The notes beneath the pieces are model-generated. The model had not been told where the DNA came from. It saw only the letters and a list, made by a program, of their open reading frames with translations, and ran no database searches. The position numbers and the translations under genes are program-made. Source: Methylococcus sp. EFPC2 (GTDB lineage: Bacteria > Pseudomonadota > Gammaproteobacteria > Methylococcales > Methylococcaceae). From it: a stretch of DNA of 64,000 nucleotides. Every line of letters begins with the position of its first letter. Position 1 is the first letter of the stretch. Location: contig NZ_CP070491.1 of the NCBI RefSeq assembly GCF_016925495.1, positions 1,116,001 to 1,180,000 on the forward strand, in the 5' to 3' direction. Of this stretch, positions 26,925 through 35,718 are shown piece after piece.

Positions 26925-28538
26925 ATGGCCCTCACCAATTTCAAGCAACCGCCCAGACTGCCCGGCGCGCTGCCGCTGGTCGGACATATCCTCGGTTTCG
27001 GCAAGAACCCCCACGCCTTCATGATGCGGCTGCGCGAGGAACTGGGCGATGTCGCCGAATTCAAGCTATTCCATCAGGACATGGTGTTGCTGACCGGCGC
27101 CGAGGCCAGCGAAGCGTTTTATCGCGCGCCCGACGAGGTGCTCGATCAGGGCCCGGCCTACAAGATCATGACGCCGATCTTCGGCGAGGGGGTGGTGTTC
27201 GACGCGCCCATACGGCGCAAGAACGAACAACTGCAGATGCTGATGCCGGCCTTGCGCGACAAGTCCATGCGGACCTATTCCGACATCATCGTCCGTGAAG
27301 TGGAAAGCCTGATCGGGAACTGGGGCGGGGAAGGCGAAATCGATCTCCTGGAATTCACCAAGGAGCTGACCCTCTACACCTCCAGCCATTGCCTGCTCGG
27401 TCCCGAGTTCCGCTACGAGCTGAACGCCCGGTTCGTAGACATCTATCACGACCTGGAGCAAGGCATCCAGCCCATCGCCTATGTGTTTCCCTATCTGCCC
27501 CTGCCGGTATTCCGCCGCCGCGACAAGGCGCGCGTGCGCCTCGTGGAACTGGTCACGAACATCATGGAGAAGCGGGCAGGGCAGACGGACAACAAGGCCA
27601 ATGTGTTCCAAGCGCTCATCGATGCCCGCTACGAAGACGGCAGCAAACTCAGCGCCCACGAAATCACCGGTATGCTCATCGCCGCCGTCTTCGCCGGTCA
27701 TCACACCAGTTCCGGAACCACCGCCTGGGTGTTGATCGAATTGCTGCGCCATCCGGAACGCCTGAGAGCGGTGCAGGCGGAAATCGACGAACGCTTCGGA
27801 CCCGACGGCGAGGTCAGTTTCGAATCCCTGCGCCAACTACCCAAGCTGGAGAACGCCATCAAGGAAGTGCTGCGTTTGCATCCGCCGCTGATCATCCTGA
27901 TGCGCAAGGTGATGCAGGATTTCCGGGTCAAGGACTCTGTCATCAAGGCCGGCAAGTTCGTCTGCGCGGCGCCTTCGGTCACCCACCGCATCGGCGAACT
28001 CTTTCCCAACCCCACGGCCTTCGATCCCGACCGCTATACCGAGGAGCGTGGCGAGGACAAGAATCTATACGGTTGGCAGGCCTTCGGCGGCGGACGGCAC
28101 AAATGCTCAGGCAACGCCTTCGCCCTGTTCCAGATCAAGGCGATTTTCTGCGTCTTGCTGCGGCGCTACGAATTCGAGCTGGCCTTGCCGTCGGACAGCT
28201 ACCGCGACGACTACCAGAAAATGGTGATCGAGCCGGCTTCGCCCTGCACCATCCGCTACCGCAAACGGCAGGACCTGCGCGCCGCGGCCGGCAAGTTCGA
28301 TGAGCAAGCGCTTCGGCCGGAAAAGGGCGATCGGACATTCCGTGTGCAAGTCGACTGGGATCTTTGCAAGGGCCATGGAAACTGCGCGGCGGAAGCCCCG
28401 GAGCTATTCCTGGTCGACGAAAAAGGCCGGCTCACGCTGCCGGCAGGCGAAGACATCCCGTCGGAGCTCCTCGAAAAGGCAAGATCGGCCGAGAAATTCT
28501 GTCCAGCGCGGGCTATCAGCATCGTCGGCAAGGACTGA
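26925..28538 (+). CDS. cyp51: CYP51 sterol 14-demethylase fused to 3Fe-4S ferredoxin
   Basis: A 537-residue natural fusion. Residues 1-450 are a cytochrome P450 of the CYP51 family: PPRLPGALPLVGH start, I-helix AGHHTSSGT at 257-265, ExxR as E314-VLR, and heme loop FGGGRHKCSG with Cys394. A linker leads to a ferredoxin of about 65 residues with C481-KGHGN-C487 and C526-P, the pattern of a 3Fe-4S cluster. It removes the 14-alpha methyl of lanosterol-type sterols and carries its own electron donor; a reductase is not in this window. The same architecture is known from Methylococcus. A GGGGAG site precedes the ATG. It is divergent from the SnoaL-cyclase-epoxidase unit and 66 bases upstream of the DHCR24 gene. 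Confidence 0.95.
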   Translation: MALTNFKQPPRLPGALPLVGHILGFGKNPHAFMMRLREELGDVAEFKLFHQDMVLLTGAEASEAFYRAPDEVLDQGPAYKIMTPIFGEGVVFDAPIRRKNEQLQMLMPALRDKSMRTYSDIIVREVESLIGNWGGEGEIDLLEFTKELTLYTSSHCLLGPEFRYELNARFVDIYHDLEQGIQPIAYVFPYLPLPVFRRRDKARVRLVELVTNIMEKRAGQTDNKANVFQALIDARYEDGSKLSAHEITGMLIAAVFAGHHTSSGTTAWVLIELLRHPERLRAVQAEIDERFGPDGEVSFESLRQLPKLENAIKEVLRLHPPLIILMRKVMQDFRVKDSVIKAGKFVCAAPSVTHRIGELFPNPTAFDPDRYTEERGEDKNLYGWQAFGGGRHKCSGNAFALFQIKAIFCVLLRRYEFELALPSDSYRDDYQKMVIEPASPCTIRYRKRQDLRAAAGKFDEQALRPEKGDRTFRVQVDWDLCKGHGNCAAEAPELFLVDEKGRLTLPAGEDIPSELLEKARSAEKFCPARAISIVGKD

Positions 28539-28604
28539 GCGGCTTCGGCAGGGCAGGGGGCCCATGGAGGGCCCGGCCGGCCTTGAGTGAAACGGGAGAT
28601 CGCG

Positions 28605-30170
28605 ATGACATCGAACTGGTTTGAATACATCCTCACCCATCACCGCGGCTTGTTCGCCACCATCGTCCTGCTGCCGGTTTCGGCTGTGTACGACGCGTAC
28701 AGGACGGTCCGCCGCCAACTGGCCTGGCGCTTCGGGCGCGCGCCGAGCCAACACGCGCGCCGGGTCGCGAAAGTGGTACGGCAAATCAAGGATTGGCAGG
28801 ATCAAGGCTGCCGGGAAAAATTGTGTACGGCGCGATCGGGCTGGAAATCCATGAGCGAACTGGTGCCGAAATACAAGCTCACCCACCACCGGATAGCCTT
28901 GGGGATGTACGACATCCTCGAACTGGACGAGCAGCGCGGCACGATCAGGGTGGAGCCCCAGGTTTCCATGGGACAACTCTCGCGCAGCCTGATTCCGCAA
29001 GGTTGGATACTGCCGGTTGTGCCGGAACTGGACGACTTGACGGTGGGCGGGCTGATCATGGGTTTCGGGGTGGAAACCAGCAGCCACAAATACGGACTGA
29101 TACAGCATATCTGCGAGTCCTTCGAAATCGTCACGGCCGAAGGCAAGCTGCTCCGGTGCAGCAAAACGGAGAATGCCGAGCTTTATTATCTGATTCCCTG
29201 GAGCCACGGGACCTTGGGTTTCCTGGTGGCTGCCGAGTTGAAAATCATCCCGGCGCGTCAATACGTCAGGCTCCACTATCAACCGGTCTATACGCTGGCC
29301 GAGATGGTGGATGTCTTCGAGAAATCGTGCAGAGAACCCGGGCAATACGATTTCGTCGAAGGCCTGGTATACAGCCAGGATACTGCGGTCATCCTACGCG
29401 GCACCCTGATCGACGAACCCGCGTCCGATGGGCCGATCAATGCCTTGGGGCGATGGTTCAAGCCCTGGTTCTACCGCCACGCCGCAAGCTATCTCAGGGA
29501 GCGCCGCAGCGGTATCGAATACCTGCCCTTGCGGGATTATTTGCATCGGCACACGCGCAGCTACTTCTGGGCGATGGAGGAAATCATACCCTTCGGCAAT
29601 CATCCCTTGTACCGAGCTCTTTTGGGCTGGGCCTTGCCGCCGAGCATCGCACTGCTGAAGTACACGGAAACCGAGACGACCCGGCGGCTGAGGGAAAGGC
29701 TGCACGTCGTCCAGGACATGCTGATGCCCATACGGCATCTAAAAAAATCACTCCAATACTTCGCCGAGCATTACGCCATTTATCCCTTGTGGCTGTCGCC
29801 CATGGCGGTTTACGACAACGAGCGGCAACTCGGCTTCATACATCCCTACCGGGACGAGGACGGCGCCGTGGACGAATTATTCGTCGATATCGGCGTCTAC
29901 GGGGTGCCACGCAAAGCGGATTTCGACAATCGGGCCGCCTTGCCCTTGCTCGAAAAATTCGTGATCGAGAACCACGGCTATCAGGCCTTGTACGCGCAAA
30001 CGACCCTGAGCCGGGAGGACTTCAGAACCATGTTCGATCACAAGGACTATGACCGGTTGAGGGAGCAACTGCCTTATTGCAGGCAGGCCTACGATGAGGT
30101 CTACGACAAGGTATCGTCGCAAGGAAGAGCCGCGCCGGCCGAGATCAGGAAACTGAAAGTGCGTAATTGA
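28605..30170 (+). CDS. delta-24 sterol reductase, DHCR24/DWARF1-like FAD oxidoreductase
   Basis: A 521-residue flavoprotein that would reduce the sterol side-chain C24-C25 double bond. An N-terminal hydrophobic segment (LFATIVLLPVSAVYDAYR) suggests membrane anchoring. The FAD-binding PCMH-type domain carries PVVPELDDLTVGGLIMGFG, ETSSHKYGLIQHICESFE and WSHGTLGFLVAAELKIIPA. Further blocks are FVEGLVYS, LPLRDYLHRHTRS, HVVQDMLMP and YPLWLSP. These are strikingly like the animal DHCR24 sequence as I remember it over almost the whole length. The ATG at 28605 is preferred over a GTG at 28587 because GGGAG is at the right distance. Together with CYP51 it supports a real sterol pathway rather than a hopanoid one. 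Confidence 0.9.
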   Translation: MTSNWFEYILTHHRGLFATIVLLPVSAVYDAYRTVRRQLAWRFGRAPSQHARRVAKVVRQIKDWQDQGCREKLCTARSGWKSMSELVPKYKLTHHRIALGMYDILELDEQRGTIRVEPQVSMGQLSRSLIPQGWILPVVPELDDLTVGGLIMGFGVETSSHKYGLIQHICESFEIVTAEGKLLRCSKTENAELYYLIPWSHGTLGFLVAAELKIIPARQYVRLHYQPVYTLAEMVDVFEKSCREPGQYDFVEGLVYSQDTAVILRGTLIDEPASDGPINALGRWFKPWFYRHAASYLRERRSGIEYLPLRDYLHRHTRSYFWAMEEIIPFGNHPLYRALLGWALPPSIALLKYTETETTRRLRERLHVVQDMLMPIRHLKKSLQYFAEHYAIYPLWLSPMAVYDNERQLGFIHPYRDEDGAVDELFVDIGVYGVPRKADFDNRAALPLLEKFVIENHGYQALYAQTTLSREDFRTMFDHKDYDRLREQLPYCRQAYDEVYDKVSSQGRAAPAEIRKLKVRN

Positions 30171-30301
30171 CCCCGGTCGCCCGAGCGGCGCTCCGCGGCC
30201 AGGCCTGCTGCAACGCGGAACCGGAGCATGGCGTCACCGATCCAAGCAGCGGTGATAGGTCTCAGACTATCTGATCCCATTCTATCCAGGGGGAAACGGC
30301 C

Positions 30302-32278
30302 ATGGTCAAAAACGTGACGCAGAAATTGATCGAAAGTCACCTGGTCGAAGGCCGTATGAATCCGGGGGAGGAGATCGGTTTAAAAATCGATCAAACCTTG
30401 ACTCAGGACGCGACGGGCACTCTGGTTATGCTGGAATTCGAAGCGCTCGGCATTCCCCGAGTCCGCACCGAGATTTCCGCCCAGTATGTGGACCATAACC
30501 TCCTCCAGGAAGACTTTAAAAACCCCGACGACCATCTTTTTTTGCGTAGCGCCTGCAAGAAATTCGGTCTTTGGTACAGCCGCCCCGGCAACGGTGTAAG
30601 CCATCCCGTTCACATGGAGCGCTTCGGCATGCCGGGAAAAACCCTGCTCGGTTCGGACAGCCACACCTGTTCCGCCGGTTCCTTGGGTATGCTGGCCATC
30701 GGGGCGGGCGGACTGGAAGTGACCATGGCCATGGCGGGCGAGCCCTTTTACGTCGATATGCCGAAAATCTGGGGTGTACGACTGCTTGGAGAACTGCCCG
30801 AGTGGGTGAGCGCCAAGGACGTGATCCTGGAAATGCTGCGTCGCCACGATGTGGACGGGGGGCTCGGCAAGATCATCGAGTATTACGGACCCGGATTGAA
30901 GGGCCTGAGCGCCATGGACCGCCATGTGATCGCCAACATGGGGGCCGAACTCGGCGCCACCACGACCGTTTTTCCCTCCGACGAGGCGGTCAGGTTATTT
31001 CTGAAAAGTCAGGGACGGGAGGACGTTTGGCAGGAAATCGTTGCGGACGAGGATGCGCGCTACGACGAATACGAGGAAATCGACCTTGCTGAGATCGAAC
31101 CGCTGATTGCGCTGCCCAGCAGCCCGGGAAATGTGGTGCCGGTCCGCGAAGTCGCCGGCCGGGAAATCTACCAGTCTTATATCGGATCGTCCGCCAACCC
31201 GGGGCTGAGGGATTTTGCCATCGCAGCGCTGATCGTGGACGGCAAACAGGTACACGACCGGGTGTCATTCGACATCAACCCCACTTCCCGGCAAATCCTG
31301 GAAAACCTGGTCGAATCGGGCCTGCTCGGCAAACTCATCCATGCAGGGGCCCGGCTCCACCAGGCGGGGTGCGGTGGCTGCATCGGCATGGGACAGGCTC
31401 CGGCCACCGGACGTATCAGCCTACGCACCGTTCCACGGAATTTCCCCGGCCGCTCGGGCGTCAAGGACGATCTGGTCTATCTGTGCAGTCCGGAAACCGC
31501 CGCCGCTTCGGCCCTGACCGGGGTGATAACCGACCCGCGCACGCTGGGCATGAAGTACCCGCGCTACAACGAGCCCGAGACCCTTCGCCTCAATACCGAG
31601 ATGCTGGTGCCCCCGGCTGCGGAAGATCAATCGTATGAACTGGAGAAGGGCCCCAATATCAAACCGCTGCCCCCATTGGAACCCCTGCCCGATCGACTTG
31701 AAGGGCCGGTTCTATTGAAGGTGGGGGATGCTATTTCAACCGACGAAATCATGCCGGCCGGGGCTAAGGTATTACCTTTCCGCAGCAATATACCGGCCAT
31801 CAGCAAGTTTGTTTTCAGCCCGATTGACGAGACTTATTACGACAGGGCCATGGCCTGCCGCAGCCAGGGTTCGTTCGTCGTGGCCGGGGCCAATTACGGC
31901 CAGGGCTCGAGCCGGGAACATGCGGCTTTGGCCCCGCGTTATCTGGGCCTTAAGGCGGTCATCGCGAAAAGCTTTGCCAGGATACACCTGCAGAATCTCA
32001 GCAACTTCGGCATCCTTCCGCTGCTTTTTTCCAGTCCGGATGATTGGGAGCGAATCGCGCAAGGCGACGTGCTTTCTATTCCCGAGCTTCGCGATTCCAT
32101 CCGTCAGGGAAACAGGGTAAAGGTGATCAATCGAACGAAAAACGAGACCTATGAAGCGGAGCATAGGATGACCAAGCGCCAGGTCGAAACGGTCTTGGCG
32201 GGCGGCCTGATTAATTGGGTGCGAGCAAGCCAAAGGCACACTTCAAGCCTTTCCCCGCAGACCGGCTGGAGTCCATAA
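30302..32278 (+). CDS. aconitate hydratase, short monomeric type
   Basis: A 658-residue aconitase that interconverts citrate and isocitrate. Substrate/cluster motifs include LLGSDSHTCSAGSLGMLAIGAGG with the first cluster cysteine. The second cysteine pair is in HQAGCGGCIGMGQ near residue 355, and the swivel domain has VVAGANYGQGSSREHAAL and AKSFARIHLQNL. The length and domain order fit the archaeal/mitochondrial-like putative aconitase group rather than AcnA (about 890) or AcnB. The last ~15 residues after LAGGLINW look like an unrelated extension caused by loss of an earlier stop. A strong AGGGGGAAA site precedes the ATG. No functional link to the sterol genes is obvious; 131 bases separate it from the reductase gene. 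Confidence 0.92.
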   Translation: MVKNVTQKLIESHLVEGRMNPGEEIGLKIDQTLTQDATGTLVMLEFEALGIPRVRTEISAQYVDHNLLQEDFKNPDDHLFLRSACKKFGLWYSRPGNGVSHPVHMERFGMPGKTLLGSDSHTCSAGSLGMLAIGAGGLEVTMAMAGEPFYVDMPKIWGVRLLGELPEWVSAKDVILEMLRRHDVDGGLGKIIEYYGPGLKGLSAMDRHVIANMGAELGATTTVFPSDEAVRLFLKSQGREDVWQEIVADEDARYDEYEEIDLAEIEPLIALPSSPGNVVPVREVAGREIYQSYIGSSANPGLRDFAIAALIVDGKQVHDRVSFDINPTSRQILENLVESGLLGKLIHAGARLHQAGCGGCIGMGQAPATGRISLRTVPRNFPGRSGVKDDLVYLCSPETAAASALTGVITDPRTLGMKYPRYNEPETLRLNTEMLVPPAAEDQSYELEKGPNIKPLPPLEPLPDRLEGPVLLKVGDAISTDEIMPAGAKVLPFRSNIPAISKFVFSPIDETYYDRAMACRSQGSFVVAGANYGQGSSREHAALAPRYLGLKAVIAKSFARIHLQNLSNFGILPLLFSSPDDWERIAQGDVLSIPELRDSIRQGNRVKVINRTKNETYEAEHRMTKRQVETVLAGGLINWVRASQRHTSSLSPQTGWSP

Positions 32279-32606
32279 ATCAGGAGGTATCGCATTTGTG
32301 CTGCCCGCGTCGGGCACGGCTCGCTTCGGCTTTGTCGGGTAGGCTCCTCGGTGCGTCCGGGGGTAATTCCCCCATTAGGTGCATCCCGAAGCCGCGCGCC
32401 GTCTGATGCAAGTCATACGGTCATGAAGGAGCGGGATTCGTGGTGCAGCGGAATCGGTTGGCTCGAGGGGCGATTCCTTGACAGCGCACCGCCACAGGTC
32501 CATCGTCTGCCTGTCATAGACCGCAAGAACCAGTGAGCGACCGCTCACTTTGCCCAAGTGTCAACGGCTTACCGTCCGTTGCCACCATCGCCTTGGGAGA
32601 TCGGCC
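32279..32606. other. intergenic stretch, no gene seen apart from a palindrome
   Basis: No supported gene lies between the aconitase and the DUF3096 relic. A short frame from 32423 to 32536 shows no recognisable family. The only structure noted is the 18-base palindrome at 32532-32549. Confidence 0.45.
32532..32549. promoter_or_regulatory. possible operator palindrome (TetR-type)
   Basis: AGTGAGCG-AC-CGCTCACT is a perfect 8+8 palindrome with a two-base centre, the size and style of TetR-family operators. It lies upstream of the frameshifted DUF3096 gene and glgX. No repressor gene is in the window. Confidence 0.35.
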
Positions 32607-32731
32607 ATGTACGTGAGTCTGCATGCCATCCTATCCATCACCGCGGGCGTCCTCATCCTCGTGCGTCCCGTCTGGCTGAATACATCGTGGCGATCTATTT
32701 GATCGTCACGGGCATCCTGGGGTTACGCTAG
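32607..32731 (+). pseudogene. DUF3096 small membrane protein gene with one-base deletion
   Basis: From the ATG at 32607 the frame reads MYVSLHAILSITAGVLILVR then PVWLN and runs into a wrong frame. The shifted frame continues [16 protein letters not shown] and a TAG at 32729-32731. Restoring one T at about 32680 gives a continuous 41-residue protein matching the DUF3096 family (two short hydrophobic helices, ending in the typical YIVAIYLI block). GGGAGA precedes the start. Either a real frameshift mutation or a sequencing error; a functional copy would encode a tiny inner-membrane protein of unknown role. Confidence 0.75.
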
Positions 32732-32760
32732 GCCCATCACTCAGCCAGGAACAACATCCC

Positions 32761-34893
32761 ATGGCCGAGTCGATGACGACCGTCTGGCCGGGCAAACCCT
32801 ACCCCCTGGGAGCGGTTTGGGATGGCGAGGGCGTGAACTTCGCCCTGTTTTCGGAGCGTGCCGAGAAGGTGGAACTCTGCCTGTTCGACGCCAAAGGCCG
32901 GCGCGAGATGCAGCGCGTCACGCTGCAAGAGCAGACCGACCAGGTCTGGCATTGCTATCTGCCCGAGGTGCGTCCCGGTTTACTTTACGGTTACCGTGTT
33001 TACGGCGCCTATGATCCCGAACGGGGACTTCGTTTCAATCCCCACAAATTGCTGCTCGATCCCTACGCCAAGGCGATCTTTGGAACCCTGCGCTGGAGCG
33101 ACGCCCCGTTCGGCTACAAAATCGGGCACAAGCGGGAAGATCTGTCCTTTGACCGCCGCGATAGCGCCGCCGGGATGCCGAAATGCCAGGTCATCAATCC
33201 GGCTTTTGCCTGGGGCGATGACCGCCCGCCCGCCATTCCCTGGCATGACACGATCATCTACGAGCTGCATGTGCGAGGTTATACCATGCAGCATCCCAAG
33301 GTCCCGCCTGCCTTGCGCGGTACCTACGCCGGCCTGGCGACGGTTCCCGTGGTCGCGCACCTGAGGAAGCTGGGCGCGACGACGGTGGAGTTGATGCCGG
33401 TGCACGCCTTCGTCGACGACCGCCATTTGGTGGAGAAGGGCCTCCGCAATTACTGGGGATACAACTCCATCGGCTTCCTGGCCCCGGAAGGGCGTTATGC
33501 GTCCGGTGACCCGGTGAGCGAGTTCAAGACGCTGGTGAAGACCCTGCACGCCAGCGGCATCGAGGTGATCCTGGATGTGGTCTACAACCATACCGCCGAG
33601 GGCAGCCATCTGGGCCCCACCCTGTCGTTCCGGGGTATCGACAACGCGGCCTACTATCGACTGACGCCGGACAATCCGCGCTTTTACATGGATTACACGG
33701 GTTGCGGAAATACCCTCAACATGACTCATCCGCGCGTTTTGCAGTTGATCATGGACAGTCTGCGCTACTGGGTGCTGGAGATGCACGTGGACGGCTTCCG
33801 CTTCGATCTCGCCTCGGCGCTCGCGCGCGAACTGCATGAGGTCGATCGACTCGGCGCCTTCTTCGACATCATCCACCAGGATCCCGTGCTGTCCCAGGTC
33901 AAGCTCATCGCCGAGCCCTGGGACCTGGGAGAGGGGGGATATCAGGTGGGCAATTTTCCGATCGGCTGGGTCGAATGGAACGATAAATACCGCGATGTCG
34001 TCCGCGCCTACTGGAAAGGCGAGGGCGGATTGATCGACGACTTGGCCTACCGTCTGACCGGTTCGAGCGACCTCTACGAGCGCAGCGGCCGTAGACCTTA
34101 TTCCAGCGTCAACTTCGTCACCGCGCACGACGGCTTCACCCTGCACGACCTGGTGAGCTACAACGAAAAACACAACGAAACCAATGGGGAAAACGGCCGG
34201 GACGGGGCCCAGGATAGTCGCAGCTGGAATTGTGGCGTGGAAGGCCCCACTGACGAACCGGAAATCAATGCCCTACGCGCCCGGCAAAAGCGCAATGTCC
34301 TGGCCACGCTGCTGCTTTCCCAAGGAGTCCCGATGCTGCTGGCGGGCGACGAGATGGGCCGCAGCCAACAGGGCAATAACAACGCCTATTGCCAGGACAG
34401 CGCGATCAGCTGGGTGAGCTGGGATTTACAGGCGGAAGATCAGGCGCTGCTCGCCTTCGTGCGGCGGATGATCCAGTGCCGCAAACAGCATCCCGTCTTT
34501 CGCCGGCGTCATTTCTTCCAGGGGCGCTCGATCAAGGGGGTAGGTGTCAAGGACATCGTTTGGCTCAACCCGGATGGCGGCGAGATGAACGACGAGGAAT
34601 GGCAACAGTCTTTCGCCCGTTGCTTGGGAATGTATCTCGCCGGCGAGGCGCTGGAGGATCGCGATGAGCATAACGAGCCGATCCTGGATGACGATTTCCT
34701 GCTCCTGATGAACGCGCATGACGGCGAAATTGTCTTCGTACTTCCGGGCTATCGGTCGGATAGCCGCTGGGAAGTAGTGCTGGATACCGGTTATCCGGTC
34801 GGGAAGAAAATTGCCGCGAATTACCCGAGCGGGGGGAGTTATCCGCTCAAGGGCCGTTCCTTGGCCTTGCTCATACAGATCGAGGAGAGGTAA
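32761..34893 (+). CDS. glgX: glycogen debranching enzyme GlgX/TreX (isoamylase type)
   Basis: A 710-residue GH13 enzyme that cleaves alpha-1,6 branches in glycogen. An N-terminal CBM48-like domain ([30 protein letters not shown]) precedes the barrel. Catalytic regions: [13 protein letters not shown], nucleophile in [12 protein letters not shown], acid/base in LIAEPWDLG, and [19 protein letters not shown]. The gene heads the trehalose block. In TreYZ systems the debranching enzyme TreX supplies linear chains, so here GlgX probably does so. The ATG at 32761 follows AGGAACA. The next gene is 129 bases on. Confidence 0.95.
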   Translation: MAESMTTVWPGKPYPLGAVWDGEGVNFALFSERAEKVELCLFDAKGRREMQRVTLQEQTDQVWHCYLPEVRPGLLYGYRVYGAYDPERGLRFNPHKLLLDPYAKAIFGTLRWSDAPFGYKIGHKREDLSFDRRDSAAGMPKCQVINPAFAWGDDRPPAIPWHDTIIYELHVRGYTMQHPKVPPALRGTYAGLATVPVVAHLRKLGATTVELMPVHAFVDDRHLVEKGLRNYWGYNSIGFLAPEGRYASGDPVSEFKTLVKTLHASGIEVILDVVYNHTAEGSHLGPTLSFRGIDNAAYYRLTPDNPRFYMDYTGCGNTLNMTHPRVLQLIMDSLRYWVLEMHVDGFRFDLASALARELHEVDRLGAFFDIIHQDPVLSQVKLIAEPWDLGEGGYQVGNFPIGWVEWNDKYRDVVRAYWKGEGGLIDDLAYRLTGSSDLYERSGRRPYSSVNFVTAHDGFTLHDLVSYNEKHNETNGENGRDGAQDSRSWNCGVEGPTDEPEINALRARQKRNVLATLLLSQGVPMLLAGDEMGRSQQGNNNAYCQDSAISWVSWDLQAEDQALLAFVRRMIQCRKQHPVFRRRHFFQGRSIKGVGVKDIVWLNPDGGEMNDEEWQQSFARCLGMYLAGEALEDRDEHNEPILDDDFLLLMNAHDGEIVFVLPGYRSDSRWEVVLDTGYPVGKKIAANYPSGGSYPLKGRSLALLIQIEER

Positions 34894-35022
34894 GGGAGCT
34901 TGGCAGGCTAGCCTGCATCCGGACGGCTGAAAGCCCTGAACCAAGGCGGCGAGGTTTGGCAGGAGCCCAGTCTGAAACAGGATGGTAAGCGGGGTCACCG
35001 TAATCGTTGGGAGGGTTCTATC

Positions 35023-35718
35023 ATGCCTGCCGAAAGCGTATCGACCGTGGACGTTTCGACGGATGAAAATGTCTTTCAAGTCCGGGACTGCACGCTCATC
35101 GCCATCGCGACGGGTACGAAGGCGGCGACGTTAAAGGAATTTCGGGACGGACTCCAGGTAATCCACCCCGGCAGCATCTATTACCACTTCTGGGGCGGAC
35201 TCCTGCAATCGCGGTTCGAAGAACGGGAATACAACAACGATTTTGCCGCCTGGGCCCAACACGGGTTGCACGATGCGGTGCTGGGAGAACGCCTGGCCGC
35301 CGTTGATCCCACCGATTTCGAACCCCTGGAAGACTTGAGAAGGGAACTCATCGAGATCATCGAGGAACGTCTCGACGAGAGCGAGCGCTTGACGTGGCTG
35401 GTGGCGAACCGTCCCTTCGAGTTCCTCCAGTCCCAAATCATCGTATTTGATACCCGCACGCGGGTGGCCGAGCCGAAGGCATTGGCCCAGCTGATGCTTC
35501 ATCTTTCCATCGGCACCGTGTTTTACCACTTCATCGATGCCCGCCGTCGATCTCCGATCAGGGTCGACGATTTCAGCGCCTGGCTGGCCGCGTTCGGCGG
35601 TCGGTTTGACGATCTGGCCCGGCAGCTTGCCGGTGTCGATCCCTACTTCGGCAGTCTGGGCGAATTGCGGCAGCGGCTCGCAAACATGCTGAGCGCTTAC
35701 TTCGGGGAGGGAGGGTAA
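35023..35718 (+). CDS. DUF5752 family protein, internally duplicated, partner of TreT-like transferase
   Basis: A 231-residue soluble protein resembling DUF5752. I see two similar halves. The first (residues ~18-110) has GSIYYHFWGG, then NNDFAAWAQ, then LAAVDPTDFEPLEDLRREL. The second (~140-228) has GTVFYHFIDA, VDDFSAWLAA, and LAGVDPYFGSLGELRQRL. Conserved histidines and aromatics in each half suggest a ligand or metal site. Its stop codon overlaps the start of the TreT-like gene (TAATG), so the two are translationally coupled. The function is unknown; regulation or assistance of the glycosyltransferase is inferred from coupling. Confidence 0.75.
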   Translation: MPAESVSTVDVSTDENVFQVRDCTLIAIATGTKAATLKEFRDGLQVIHPGSIYYHFWGGLLQSRFEEREYNNDFAAWAQHGLHDAVLGERLAAVDPTDFEPLEDLRRELIEIIEERLDESERLTWLVANRPFEFLQSQIIVFDTRTRVAEPKALAQLMLHLSIGTVFYHFIDARRRSPIRVDDFSAWLAAFGGRFDDLARQLAGVDPYFGSLGELRQRLANMLSAYFGEGG

